Shown: piece by piece, positions 1 through 8,288 of the stretch | Layout of the letters: each line of letters opens with the position of its first letter | Numbering within the stretch: the stretch's first letter is position 1 | Assembly: GCA_022800935.1 (NCBI GenBank) | Contig: JAAWRH010000032.1 | Coordinates: 1-43,785 of the forward strand | Source of the DNA: Oscillospiraceae bacterium | GTDB taxonomy: Bacteria; Bacillota; Clostridia; Oscillospirales; Ruminococcaceae | Reading direction: 5' to 3' | Length of the DNA stretch: 43,785 nt | Program-made: the position numbers and the translations under genes | Notes under the pieces: model-generated | Seen by the model: only the letters and a program-made list of their open reading frames with translations | Database searches by the model: none | What the model was told of the DNA's origin: nothing

Positions 1-7
1 GGGGCAT
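1..7 (-). CDS. Start of a gene leaving the window (partial)
   Basis: Only the first codons of a minus-strand gene are present. An ATG reads leftward from base 7, and a perfect AGGAGG (complement of 14-19) lies six bases before it. The promoter-like site at 46-54 supports this. Nothing can be said about the product; the gene is divergent from tig. Confidence 0.5.
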
Positions 8-42
8 AGTGAACCTCCTGGTTTTTTGTTGGTGGTACTTCA

Positions 43-54
43 ATTATACCATGT
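43..54 (-). promoter_or_regulatory. Extended -10 promoter for the leftward partial gene
   Basis: The minus strand reads TGG followed by TATAAT, an extended -10 element, about 35 bases before the ATG at base 7. No good -35 is visible at 17 bases, which is usual for extended -10 promoters. Confidence 0.4.
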
Positions 55-133
55 TCGCTATGCTCTTTTCTTTGTCCTATTTCATTTTACAATGAACCCT
101 TAAAAATGATTGACAAAAAACGCCGTTGTGGGG

Positions 134-162
134 TTGCTAAAGGCTTTTCCATGTGTTATAAT
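134..162 (+). promoter_or_regulatory. Sigma-A promoter of tig
   Basis: TTGCTA at 134-139, a 17-base spacer and TATAAT at 157-162, with TGT just before the -10 (extended -10). Transcription would begin near 169, giving a leader of about 120 nt. A weaker, nearer promoter is possible: GTGACA at 222-227, N17, TATGAT at 245-250. That second -10 is bracketed by the inverted repeat TGACC/GGTCA (238-265). Confidence 0.65.
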
Positions 163-287
163 TACAAGGATTGATTGTCTGAACGGTCCCGTGCCAAGGC
201 AGGCGCACCGGATGGCAGGAAGTGACAAATTTTAGACTGACCTATATGATAGAATAATACGGTCATGCTACAGGAGGAAATAATCCC

Positions 288-1613
288 ATGAGCTTAGTTT
301 CATCGAACAAAACCGCAATCAATACTTACGAGCTTCAGATTGCCATCGGCGCTGAAGAATTTGAGAAGGCTGTCGAGACCGCTTACCGCAAAAACAAGAA
401 CAAGGTAAACATCCCCGGCTTCCGCAAGGGCAAGGCGCCCCGCAGCTTTATTGAGAAGATGTACGGCGAGGGCTTCTTCTATGAGGACGCCGTCAACAGC
501 CTTTACCCCGCGGCCTACAGCGCCGCCGTTGACGAGGCCGGAATTGTGCCGGTGGACCGGGCGGACGTGGAGATCACCGAGGTGAGCAGGGAAAAGGGCG
601 TGGCCCTCAAGGCCACCGTCACCGTCAAGCCGGAGGTGGAGGTCTCCAACTACAAGAACATCGCCGCCGCCAAGCGCAAGGTGGAGATTACCGACAAGGA
701 TATCGACGCTGAGCTCAAGAGAATGCAGGAGCGCAACGCCCGCATGGTGGATGTGGACGACCGTCCGGTGGAAAAGGGCGACAACGTGATTATCGACTTT
801 ACCGGCTATGTGGATGGGGAGACCTTTGAAGGCGGAAGCGCCGAGAAATTCCCCCTGACCATCGGCTCCAACCAGTTTATCCCCGGCTTTGAGGACCAGG
901 TGATAGGCCACAAGGTGGGAGAGGAATTTGAGATTACCGTAACCTTCCCGGAGGATTACCAGGCCAAGGAGCTCCAGGGGCAGTCCACTGTCTTCAAGAT
1001 TAACCTCCATGAGATTAAGACCCGCGAGCTGCCGGAGGTGGACGACGAGTTTGTCAAGGACGTCAGCGAATTTGACACCCTGGACGAACTGAAGGCCGAC
1101 CTTTCCAAGAAGCTGGCCGAACGCGGCGAAAGGGCCGCGCAGGAGGAATTTGAAAACCAGTTGATCGACACGGTCATCGGCAACATGACCGCTGAAATCC
1201 CCCAGTGTATGATTGAAAACAACATCGACGAGATGGTTCAGAACTTTGAGTACCGCTTACAGATGCAGGGCCTTGACCTGAACACCTATCTCCAGTACAC
1301 CGGTATGGACGCCGAGGCTTTCCGTAAAACCTTTGCGGAGCAGGCTGAAAAGCAGGTGAAGATTCGCCTGGCCCTGGAAAAGATTGGCCAGATGGAGAAT
1401 CTGGACGCCAGCGAAGAGGAAATCAACGCCAAATACGAGGAGCTGGCCAAGAACTACAACATGGAGCTGGACCGCGTGAAGCTGCTGATCGCCGCCGCCG
1501 ACGTGAAGATGGACGTCATTTCCCAGAAGGCAATCGACCTGGTGAGGGATACCGCCATCGTCACTGAGGCGAAGGAGGAGCCTTCGGATTCCTCCGCGGA
1601 AGAGTCCAAGTAA
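288..1613 (+). CDS. tig: Trigger factor, ribosome-bound chaperone
   Basis: Trigger factor is the ribosome-bound chaperone that shelters nascent chains and has peptidyl-prolyl isomerase activity. The 441 residues show the family order. An N-terminal ribosome-docking domain carries the signature GFRKGKAPR (about residue 45). An FKBP-type isomerase domain spans roughly 160-250 (GDNVIIDFTGYVDG, then IPGFEDQVIG). A long helical C-terminal chaperone domain ends in an acidic Ser/Glu tail. Length is typical. The ATG at 288 follows AGGAGG at a good distance. It heads a tig-clpP-clpX order that is conserved in many bacteria. A 164-base gap before clpP holds a small hairpin (about 1728-1750) but no clear terminator, so read-through into clpP is possible. 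Confidence 0.97.
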   Translation: MSLVSSNKTAINTYELQIAIGAEEFEKAVETAYRKNKNKVNIPGFRKGKAPRSFIEKMYGEGFFYEDAVNSLYPAAYSAAVDEAGIVPVDRADVEITEVSREKGVALKATVTVKPEVEVSNYKNIAAAKRKVEITDKDIDAELKRMQERNARMVDVDDRPVEKGDNVIIDFTGYVDGETFEGGSAEKFPLTIGSNQFIPGFEDQVIGHKVGEEFEITVTFPEDYQAKELQGQSTVFKINLHEIKTRELPEVDDEFVKDVSEFDTLDELKADLSKKLAERGERAAQEEFENQLIDTVIGNMTAEIPQCMIENNIDEMVQNFEYRLQMQGLDLNTYLQYTGMDAEAFRKTFAEQAEKQVKIRLALEKIGQMENLDASEEEINAKYEELAKNYNMELDRVKLLIAAADVKMDVISQKAIDLVRDTAIVTEAKEEPSDSSAEESK

Positions 1614-1777
1614 AACAGGGAAATATCCGCATAGCAAAACGTAACCATAGACCTGCTTCATAAGCGGCGGGGCGCTTCCGGAGACATGGAGGCGCATCCC
1701 GCCGATTGTGCGGCATAGCTTTGCAGACCGCTGCGCTGTATGCGGCAGCGCCTATCTATACAGGAGGTGCATATTTT

Positions 1778-2359
1778 ATGGCTCTAGTGCCAATGGTAGT
1801 AGAACAAACCGGCAGAGGGGAACGGTCTTATGATATTTTTTCCCGTTTGCTCAACGACCGCATTGTCATGCTCTGCGACGAGGTAAACGACGCCAGCGCC
1901 AGCCTGGTTGTGGCGCAGCTGCTTTATCTGGAGGGGCAGGACCCTGAAAAGGACATCCAGCTGTATATCAACAGTCCAGGCGGCTCGGTATCCGCAGGGC
2001 TGGCTATTTACGATACCATGCAGTATATCAAGTGCGACGTTTCCACCATCTGCATGGGGCTGGCGGCCTCTATGGGGGCATTCCTGCTGGCGGGGGGCGC
2101 AAAGGGAAAACGCATGGCGCTGCCCCACAGCGAAATTATGATTCATCAGCCCTCCGGCGGCGCCAAGGGGCAGGCTACCGACGTGCAGATTCACGCCGAG
2201 CAGATGCTGCGGATAAAAAAGCAGCTCAATGAAATGCTGGCGGAAAACACCGGACGCACCCTGGAGGAAATCCAGAGGGATACCGAACGCGACCACTTTA
2301 TGAGCGCGGAGGAGTCCAAAGAATACGGCTTGATCGACAAAGTGATTTACAAACATTAA
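1778..2359 (+). CDS. clpP: ATP-dependent Clp protease proteolytic subunit
   Basis: ClpP forms the tetradecameric serine-protease barrel that degrades substrates fed in by ClpX or other Clp ATPases. The 193-residue product has the catalytic triad at the positions usual for Bacillus ClpP: Ser98 in AASMGAF, His123 in MIHQPSGG and Asp172 in ERDHFM. The oligomer-handle region is intact. I place the start at 1778 ([10 protein letters not shown]). AGGAGGTG lies just upstream, and the 24 extra in-frame codons back to 1706 are not ClpP-like. Only 13 bases separate it from clpX, so the two are almost certainly co-transcribed. Confidence 0.97.
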   Translation: MALVPMVVEQTGRGERSYDIFSRLLNDRIVMLCDEVNDASASLVVAQLLYLEGQDPEKDIQLYINSPGGSVSAGLAIYDTMQYIKCDVSTICMGLAASMGAFLLAGGAKGKRMALPHSEIMIHQPSGGAKGQATDVQIHAEQMLRIKKQLNEMLAENTGRTLEEIQRDTERDHFMSAEESKEYGLIDKVIYKH

Positions 2360-2372
2360 GGTTGGTGTATCC

Positions 2373-3704
2373 ATGGCAAAATACGACGAGAACAAAAATT
2401 TGCGGTGCTCCTTTTGCGGGAAGCTGCAAAGCCAGGTAGAGCGGATGATTGCGGGACCAGGTGTTTGTATCTGCAACGAATGTGTCGAGCTGTGCCAGAG
2501 CGTACTGGAGGAGGAGCCGGCCCCCCGGCGCTCGTCTTCCGCCCGCAAAAAGGAAAAAACAAGGGAAGAGATCGTTGTCCCGCGTCCTGCCGAGATCAAA
2601 AAGATACTAGATGAGCATGTGATAGGACAGGACGAGGCCAAAAAATCACTGGCTGTGGCGGTTTACAACCACTATAAGCGCATCTACTTCGGCGATGACG
2701 ACGGCATTGAACTACAGAAGAGCAACGTCCTGCTGCTTGGACCCACCGGTGTGGGCAAAACCGAGCTTGCCAGGACCCTTGCCCGCATTCTGAATGTTCC
2801 GTTTGCCATTGCCGACGCTACCACCCTTACGGAGGCCGGATATGTGGGCGAGGACGTGGAAAACATCCTGCTGCGGCTGATCCAGGCTGCTGATTACGAC
2901 GTGGAGAAGGCCCAGAGAGGCATCATCTATATCGACGAGATTGACAAGATTGCCCGCAGGTCCGAAAATCGTTCCATTACCAGGGACGTCAGCGGTGAGG
3001 GCGTTCAGCAGGCGCTGCTGAAGATACTGGAGGGCACGGTCTCCAATGTGCCGCCCCAGGGCGGGCGCAAGCACCCCCAACAGGAGTTTATTCAGATTGA
3101 CACCACCAATATCCTGTTTATCTGCGGCGGGGCCTTTGACGGAATCGAGAAGCTGATAGAGCGCCGCGTTTCCGTATCCTCCATGGGATTTGAGTCCTCT
3201 ATCCGTTCCTCTACTGACAGTGACCGCGATAATCTGTTGAGCCAGGTCACCCCCTATGATTTGGTGAAGTTTGGATTGATTCCGGAGCTGGTAGGCCGTG
3301 TGCCGGTGATTACCACCCTAAGGGCGCTGGATATCGATTCCCTGGTGCGGATTCTCAGCGAGCCCAAGAATTCAATTATGAAGCAGTATGTCCGTCTGTT
3401 CCAGATGGACGGCGTCACCTTGACCTTCGGCGACGACGCCCTGAGGGCGATTGCCTCCAAGGCCATTGAACGCAAAACCGGAGCCAGGGGCCTGCGGTCG
3501 GTCGTGGAGGGGATACTGGGGGATTTGATGTTTGACTGCCCCACAGACCCCACCATTACTTCGGTGGAGATCACGGAGGACTATATCAACGGAAAGGAAG
3601 CCCAACCCAGGTTCAGCTACGACCCCAACAAGAAGCAGGTTCCGCTTATTATCAGCCAGCCTGTCCGGACGGTTGCAAAGGCCGGACGGAAAAGCTCTTC
3701 CTGA
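2373..3704 (+). CDS. clpX: ClpX, AAA+ unfoldase of the ClpXP protease
   Basis: ClpX recognises degradation tags, unfolds proteins with ATP and passes them to ClpP. The 443-residue product begins with the four-cysteine zinc-binding domain (CSFCGK, then CNECVELC, residues about 11-40). A basic linker leads to the AAA+ core: Walker A GPTGVGKT near residue 123, Walker [12 protein letters not shown], sensor and arginine-finger region about 300-370. The ClpP-contact loop reads MGF where many homologues have IGF; this is a conservative change. The ribosome site is weak (AAGGTTGG), consistent with coupling to clpP 13 bases upstream. A terminator follows. Confidence 0.97.
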   Translation: MAKYDENKNLRCSFCGKLQSQVERMIAGPGVCICNECVELCQSVLEEEPAPRRSSSARKKEKTREEIVVPRPAEIKKILDEHVIGQDEAKKSLAVAVYNHYKRIYFGDDDGIELQKSNVLLLGPTGVGKTELARTLARILNVPFAIADATTLTEAGYVGEDVENILLRLIQAADYDVEKAQRGIIYIDEIDKIARRSENRSITRDVSGEGVQQALLKILEGTVSNVPPQGGRKHPQQEFIQIDTTNILFICGGAFDGIEKLIERRVSVSSMGFESSIRSSTDSDRDNLLSQVTPYDLVKFGLIPELVGRVPVITTLRALDIDSLVRILSEPKNSIMKQYVRLFQMDGVTLTFGDDALRAIASKAIERKTGARGLRSVVEGILGDLMFDCPTDPTITSVEITEDYINGKEAQPRFSYDPNKKQVPLIISQPVRTVAKAGRKSSS

Positions 3705-3728
3705 ATGTGTGCTTTCTTGGAATCAGCA

Positions 3729-3760
3729 GGCACTGCCCCAGAAGGCGGTGCCTTTTCCTT
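3729..3760 (+). terminator. Terminator of the tig-clpP-clpX unit
   Basis: GGCACTGCC at 3729-3737 pairs with GGCGGTGCC at 3744-3752 (nine pairs, one G-T), loop of six, followed by TTTTCCTTT. Confidence 0.8.
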
Positions 3761-3876
3761 TGGATATTCCATCAACTGCCGGTTTCGCCAAATCCGGGTT
3801 TTTCAGGGCATTGCATCCGGATTTATCCTCCGGATTGCGGAAGCTGGGGAAGGAATCTACAGTTGGGGGAGTGAAT

Positions 3877-3904
3877 GATTGCCAAAAAAGCTTTTTTGCT
3901 AATC
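3877..3904. repeat. 28-base inverted repeat upstream of the lon promoter
   Basis: The two halves meet at AAAAAAGCTTTTTT. Fourteen pairs form with one mismatch and one G-T. It lies 50 bases before the lon -35 and has no T-run after it, so an operator is as likely as a hairpin. It does not match the CtsR or CIRCE consensus. Confidence 0.5.
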
Positions 3905-3953
3905 TTACCCAAAAAAGTTTACAAAAAGCTGACAAATCCGTTGACAGACGTAC

Positions 3954-3982
3954 TTGCAAAAAGGAGCGGAGTCCGATATAAT
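3954..3982 (+). promoter_or_regulatory. Sigma-A promoter of lon
   Basis: TTGCAA at 3954-3959, N17, TATAAT at 3977-3982. A TTGACA at 3941-3946 is too far from this -10 to be its partner. Confidence 0.65.
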
Positions 3983-4155
3983 CTTTACAAACAGGAGTTA
4001 TTTGGTGGAGTTTAAAAGTCCTGTCCAAAGGGCTCCTGACGTGTGTGCCCTGTCCTGAAAATGGCGGGGAGCGCCTTTCCGATAACTGTAAACCGTCTCT
4101 GCCCGCCGGGCAGGCAAATCTATCTTGACTGTATTCTTGCGAAGGGGAGAAACCA

Positions 4156-6588
4156 ATGGAAGAAAAGAAGAAAGAACCGCTCCAGCTGAAGGTGCCTATG
4201 CTGGTTCTGAGGGGGCTGGTGCTGTATCCCAAGATGGTGCTGCACTTTGATGTGGGCCGGGCCAAGTCCATTATGGCCCTCAACGAGGCCATGTCCAGAA
4301 AGCAGCTGATCTATCTTGTGGCACAGCGGGATTCCAGCAACGATTCCCCCAAGGCGGACCAGCTGTACCGCGTGGGGGTGGTCGCCCAGATCAAACAGAT
4401 ATTAAAGACACAGAGCGAGGCGGTCCGCGTCCTGGTGGAGGGCAAGTTCCGGGCCAGGACCATTGAGGTGGCTGAAACTTCTCCGTTTTATCAGGCCATT
4501 GTACAGGAATACCCCCTTAAGGCTTTCCGGGGCAAGCCCTCTATGATGGCCAGCGCCCTGATGCGCACCGTCAAGGACCAGTTTGACGAGTATGTCTCCC
4601 TGTCCCCGCGGATGCCCAGGGAACTGGTGATGTCGGTGATGAACACCGAGGACCCGGTGTTCCTGGTGGAGTTTATCGCCGGGAATATCCCCATTCGGGA
4701 TGAGCTGAAGCAGGCCATTCTGGAGGAATCCTCCGTCACCAAGCGGCTGGAGCTGATGGCCTCCATCCTGGAATCGGAAAACGACATCCTGTCGGTGGAG
4801 CATGATATTTATGAAAAGGTCCGGGACCAGGTGGACCGCAACCAGCGGGAATATTACCTGCGGGAGCAGATGAAGGCCATTTCCGCCGAGCTGGGGGACG
4901 GTGAGGACACCACCGACGAGGTTTCCGAGTACCATGAAACCATCAAGAAGCTGGAAATGGACGGGGAATACAAGGAGAAGCTCCACAAGGAGGCGGACCG
5001 CCTGCTGAAGATGTCCGGCAGCAGCCAGGAGGCGGCGGTGATCCGCGGATACCTGGACAACGTCCTGGAGATGCCCTGGAACCAGCGCACCAAGGATAAG
5101 ATAGATATTGTCAAGGCCCAGAAGCAGCTGGATAAGGACCACTACGGGCTGACCAAGGTCAAGGAGCGCATCTTGGAGGTTATGGCGGTGCGCAAGCTGG
5201 CCCCGGATATCAAGGGGCAGATCATCTGCCTGGACGGCCCCCCCGGAGTGGGCAAGACCTCCATTGCCAAGTCCATCGCAAAGGCCATGGGACGCAATTA
5301 TGCCCGCATCTCCCTGGGAGGCGTGCGGGATGAGTCGGACATCCGGGGCCACCGGAAAACCTATGTGGGCTCCATGCCCGGACGAATTGTCAACGGGCTT
5401 AAGCAGGCCAAAAGCCGCAACCCGGTACTGCTGCTGGACGAAATCGACAAGCTGGGCAACGACTTCCGGGGAGACCCTGCCTCCGCCCTGCTGGAGGTCT
5501 TGGATTCGGAGCAGAACAACGCTTTCCGCGACCACTACATAGAAATTCCCTTTGACCTGAGCGAGGTGCTGTTCATCGCCACCGCCAATGACCTGAACAC
5601 CGTTCCCAGGCCGCTGCTGGACCGGATGGAGGTCATCTCCATCACCAGCTACACCAGGGAGGAGAAGTTCCAGATTGCCCGCCGCCATCTGCTGCCCAAG
5701 CAGATGAAGCGCCACGGCCTGAACGGGAAGACGATGAAGATTGCCGACGACGCCATTTATGGGCTGATCGATTATTATTCCCGTGAGTCGGGGGTGCGCG
5801 GCCTGGAACGGCTGCTGGCCTCCCTCTGCCGCAAGTCCGCCAAGGAGATTGTATCCGGCGAGGCCAAGGTGGTTATCACCGCCCAGAGCCTGGAAACGCT
5901 GCTGGGGCCGAATAAATATCACCCGGAGCACATTGAGCAGGAGGACGAGGTGGGCATGGTCAACGGCCTGGCCTGGACCTCCGTGGGCGGAGAGATGCTC
6001 CAGGTGGAGGTTGCGGTATTAGAGGGCTCCGGCAAGCTGGAGCTGACCGGCTCCCTGGGGGATGTGATGAAGGAATCGGCCAGGGCCGCAGTCACCTATA
6101 TCCGCTCCTGCGCGGAGCAGTATGGAATCGACAAGGAGTTCTATAAGAACAAGGACATCCACATCCACGTTCCGGAGGGGGCGGTGCCAAAGGACGGCCC
6201 CTCCGCAGGAGTCACCATCTGTACGGCGGTGACCTCCGCCCTGTCGGGGATTCCCGTGCGCCGGGATGTGGCCATGACCGGGGAAATCACCCTGCGGGGC
6301 CGGGTGCTGCCCATCGGCGGGCTGCGGGAAAAGACCATGGCCGCCTATCGGGCGGGGGTTAAGACGGTGCTGATTCCCAAGGATAACCTGTCCGACCTGG
6401 AAGAGGTGGACCCGGTGGTAAAGGACAGCATCCGGTTTATCACGGCGGAGCAGATAGACACGGTGCTGGACACCGCCCTGGTGAGAACCGCGGAGTCCAA
6501 GGTGATGCAGGCGGTGGAAGAGCCTGGCGCAAAGCCGTGGAAGAGCATTGTCCCGCCGGTGAAGCCCCAGCCGGTCCCGGTGAGCTGA
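4156..6588 (+). CDS. lon: Lon, ATP-dependent serine protease
   Basis: Lon is the soluble hexameric AAA+ protease that removes damaged proteins and short-lived regulators. The 810-residue product is full length for LonA. It has an N-terminal substrate-binding domain (about 10-205), a coiled helical segment, and an AAA+ module with Walker [10 protein letters not shown] near residue 361 and Walker B LLLDEIDK. The protease domain has the Ser-Lys dyad: Ser in PKDGPSAGV near 683 and Lys in LREKTMAAY near 726, as in other LonA proteins. The start follows GAAGGGGAG. It has its own promoter after the clpX terminator. The last 40 residues are Pro/Lys-rich and probably disordered. Confidence 0.97.
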   Translation: MEEKKKEPLQLKVPMLVLRGLVLYPKMVLHFDVGRAKSIMALNEAMSRKQLIYLVAQRDSSNDSPKADQLYRVGVVAQIKQILKTQSEAVRVLVEGKFRARTIEVAETSPFYQAIVQEYPLKAFRGKPSMMASALMRTVKDQFDEYVSLSPRMPRELVMSVMNTEDPVFLVEFIAGNIPIRDELKQAILEESSVTKRLELMASILESENDILSVEHDIYEKVRDQVDRNQREYYLREQMKAISAELGDGEDTTDEVSEYHETIKKLEMDGEYKEKLHKEADRLLKMSGSSQEAAVIRGYLDNVLEMPWNQRTKDKIDIVKAQKQLDKDHYGLTKVKERILEVMAVRKLAPDIKGQIICLDGPPGVGKTSIAKSIAKAMGRNYARISLGGVRDESDIRGHRKTYVGSMPGRIVNGLKQAKSRNPVLLLDEIDKLGNDFRGDPASALLEVLDSEQNNAFRDHYIEIPFDLSEVLFIATANDLNTVPRPLLDRMEVISITSYTREEKFQIARRHLLPKQMKRHGLNGKTMKIADDAIYGLIDYYSRESGVRGLERLLASLCRKSAKEIVSGEAKVVITAQSLETLLGPNKYHPEHIEQEDEVGMVNGLAWTSVGGEMLQVEVAVLEGSGKLELTGSLGDVMKESARAAVTYIRSCAEQYGIDKEFYKNKDIHIHVPEGAVPKDGPSAGVTICTAVTSALSGIPVRRDVAMTGEITLRGRVLPIGGLREKTMAAYRAGVKTVLIPKDNLSDLEEVDPVVKDSIRFITAEQIDTVLDTALVRTAESKVMQAVEEPGAKPWKSIVPPVKPQPVPVS

Positions 6589-6615
6589 TAAAGATACGTA
6601 AGATTGCCTAAAACC

Positions 6616-6646
6616 GGAAGCCCTCTTTTTTCAAAGGAGGGCTTCC
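6616..6646. repeat. Perfect 10-bp stem-loop after lon
   Basis: GGAAGCCCTC (6616-6625) pairs perfectly with GAGGGCTTCC (6637-6646). The 3' side reads CTATTAAAG rather than a T-run, so it is a poor intrinsic terminator. It could stabilise the lon mRNA or be a dispersed palindrome; C-rich/G-rich stretches of the same flavour occur at 23559-23583. Confidence 0.6.
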
Positions 6647-6666
6647 CTATTAAAGAGAATAATAAA

Positions 6667-7506
6667 ATGACACAAAATCAGAATACAAATGACACAGAAA
6701 CACAGGCCTTTTTTGTCCCCATTGACCAGCTTACGCCGAGCCAGCTGTATATCAGCGAGGATAAATTAAGCGGCGTGCAGACCTGGTTTCACGGAGACAC
6801 CACTAAAATGGACCCCATCCCCGTTAAGAGGCTGGCGGGACGCCTGCTGATGACCGACGGCCATACACGCGCCACGGCGGCGCTGTTGTGGGGCGCAAAG
6901 GAACTCCCGTGTATCTGGGATACGGATGATATGGATTGGGCGGCATACGCGGCGGATATCTCCCTGTGCGGCGAGGCGGGGATCACCTCGGTTGAAAAGC
7001 TGGCGACCCGGATTGTATCCGGGACGGACTACCAGCGGCTGTGGTATGACCGGTGCGATGCCCTGCGTCAGGAATGGTATTATAAGGTGCTTTGCCAAGG
7101 AAAAGAAACCATCTATTTCACCCGTAAACCGGCGGCACTGGGGCAATATGACATCCGTCCATTTGATATGGGAGCTGGCGACAATATAGAATATTTCCGT
7201 CTGTACGACGGCGGAATTCCGGCGGCCCAAGGGTGTATTGAGAGATATTCGTATGAGTTTTGGGAGGCGGCGGATATCAAAACCTTTCAGGAATACCGAA
7301 GCCGTGGGTTCGGATACGCAATGACCGCGTTCCTCACCAATCAAATTGTGCAGTCCGGTAAGACGGCGACCTGCCGTACAATGCCGCAAAACGGCCATAT
7401 GCGCTGTATTATCGATAAATGCGGCTACCAAAGGCTGTATGACGAAACAGGATATGGAACGCCACACTCCGCTGAAAAGGAGAAAACACCAAATGAACTA
7501 CCATAA
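6667..7506 (+). CDS. ParB/sulfiredoxin-like domain fused to a GNAT-like domain
   Basis: Not a gene with an assigned function that I know. Of 279 residues, the first ~100 look like a ParB/Srx-type fold: PIDQLTPSQLYIS, then a basic strand, and LLMTDGHTRATAALLWG, which matches the DGHHR-type turn of that superfamily. The C-terminal ~90 residues resemble an acetyltransferase, with an acetyl-CoA loop RSRGFGYA and a tail CGYQRLYDE typical of GNAT proteins. The ATG at 6667 is preferred because the 21 codons before it run through the hairpin at 6616-6646. It lies between lon and engB and overlaps engB by 14 bases, so it is translationally linked to engB. Substrate unknown; domain assignment is by eye. 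Confidence 0.75.
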   Translation: MTQNQNTNDTETQAFFVPIDQLTPSQLYISEDKLSGVQTWFHGDTTKMDPIPVKRLAGRLLMTDGHTRATAALLWGAKELPCIWDTDDMDWAAYAADISLCGEAGITSVEKLATRIVSGTDYQRLWYDRCDALRQEWYYKVLCQGKETIYFTRKPAALGQYDIRPFDMGAGDNIEYFRLYDGGIPAAQGCIERYSYEFWEAADIKTFQEYRSRGFGYAMTAFLTNQIVQSGKTATCRTMPQNGHMRCIIDKCGYQRLYDETGYGTPHSAEKEKTPNELP

Positions 7507-8113
7507 CATTGTCTTTGAAACATCCTTCGGCCTTTCCAGCCAGCTGCCCCCCTCGGACCTGGCGGAGATCGCCTTTGCGGGACGGTCCAATGTGGGCAAG
7601 TCCTCCATGATCAATAAGCTGTTCAACCGGAAGGGCCTGGCGAGGGTCAGCGCCACGCCGGGGAAGACTGCCACCATCAACTTCTTCCGGCTGGAGCCGG
7701 TGCGCTTTGTGGACCTGCCCGGTTATGGCTACGCCAAGGTCTCCAGGGGGGAGAAACAGCGGTGGGCGGGGCTGATGGAGGGGTACTTCAATACCGGCCG
7801 CAGCATCGAGCTGGTGTTCCAGCTGGTGGATATGCGCCACCCGCCCTCCAAGGACGATTTGCAGATGATCGACTTTCTGATCCAGAACGAGCTCCCCTTT
7901 GTGATTATCCTGACCAAGAAGGACAAGCTCTCCAAGCGGGAGCAGGCGGAGCGGCTGGAGAAGCTGAAAGAGGAAGTCCCCTACGCCGACCAGATCACCA
8001 TGATCCCCTTTTCCGCCGTGACGGGGGAGGGGCTGGAGGAAATCAAGGGGATTATCGACGAGATTGCCCAGGAGCTTGAGCTTGAGAATGAAGAAAGAGA
8101 AGGGGAGCTATAA
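7493..8113 (+). CDS. ysxC: EngB/YsxC ribosome-biogenesis GTPase
   Basis: YihA/YsxC/EngB GTPases are needed for assembly of the large ribosomal subunit. The 206-residue product has all G motifs: G1 GRSNVGKSS (residues about 28-36), G3 DLPGYGYAKV, and G4 TKKDKL with a preceding hydrophobic strand. Length is normal for the family. The start at 7493 has AAGGAG ten bases before it, inside the preceding gene. The lon-engB neighbourhood is common in Firmicutes; the inserted ParB/GNAT gene is the unusual part. A strong terminator follows. Family symbols ysxC, engB and yihA are all in use. Confidence 0.96.
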   Translation: MNYHNIVFETSFGLSSQLPPSDLAEIAFAGRSNVGKSSMINKLFNRKGLARVSATPGKTATINFFRLEPVRFVDLPGYGYAKVSRGEKQRWAGLMEGYFNTGRSIELVFQLVDMRHPPSKDDLQMIDFLIQNELPFVIILTKKDKLSKREQAERLEKLKEEVPYADQITMIPFSAVTGEGLEEIKGIIDEIAQELELENEEREGEL

Positions 8114-8126
8114 ACGCCTCCCGAAA

Positions 8127-8181
8127 AAAGCAAAGGGACCGATTCACCCTCCGGGGATAAGCAATCGGTCCCTTTGCTTTT
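8127..8181 (+). terminator. Strong terminator after engB
   Basis: Eighteen perfect pairs: 8127-8144 with 8163-8180, loop of 18, flanked by an A-run and T-run, so it could work in both directions. Confidence 0.85.
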
Positions 8182-8203
8182 GATGAACAGCCTAAATTTC
8201 CGG

Positions 8204-8232
8204 TTGCCAAAAATGAGAATTTCGGATAAAAT
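8204..8232 (+). promoter_or_regulatory. Promoter of the AraC-type regulator gene
   Basis: TTGCCA at 8204-8209, N17, TAAAAT at 8227-8232, about 55 bases before the chosen ATG. Confidence 0.55.
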
Positions 8233-8288
8233 AGAGAATAAGGCTGTTGTATTTCCGGCGGCCATGTTTTTCCTGGGGGTGGCGTTTT

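Larger units (their letters stand above)
3705..4155. other. Gene-free clpX-lon interval with terminator, palindromes and promoter
   Basis: I see no convincing gene in these 451 bases. In order they hold the clpX terminator (3729-3756) and two mutually exclusive small hairpins built from repeats of ATCCGG (3790-3835). They continue with a 28-base inverted repeat (3877-3904), the lon promoter (3954-3982) and a leader of about 165 nt with CAGGAG/CTCCTG and CTGCCC/GGGCAG pairings. Confidence 0.7.

Noticed and set aside
288-4155. CtsR or CIRCE heat-shock operators near tig, clpP, clpX or lon
   Set aside because: I looked for GGTCAAA heptad repeats and TTAGCACTC-N9-GAGTGCTAA and found neither here or before clpB.
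3723-4292. 189-codon minus-strand frame in the clpX-lon interval
   Set aside because: It covers the clpX terminator, the lon promoter and the lon start and has no start signal.
4402-5931. 509-codon minus-strand frame opposite lon
   Set aside because: Antisense shadow, rich in Leu/Gly/His, with no ribosome site; Lon motifs are certain.
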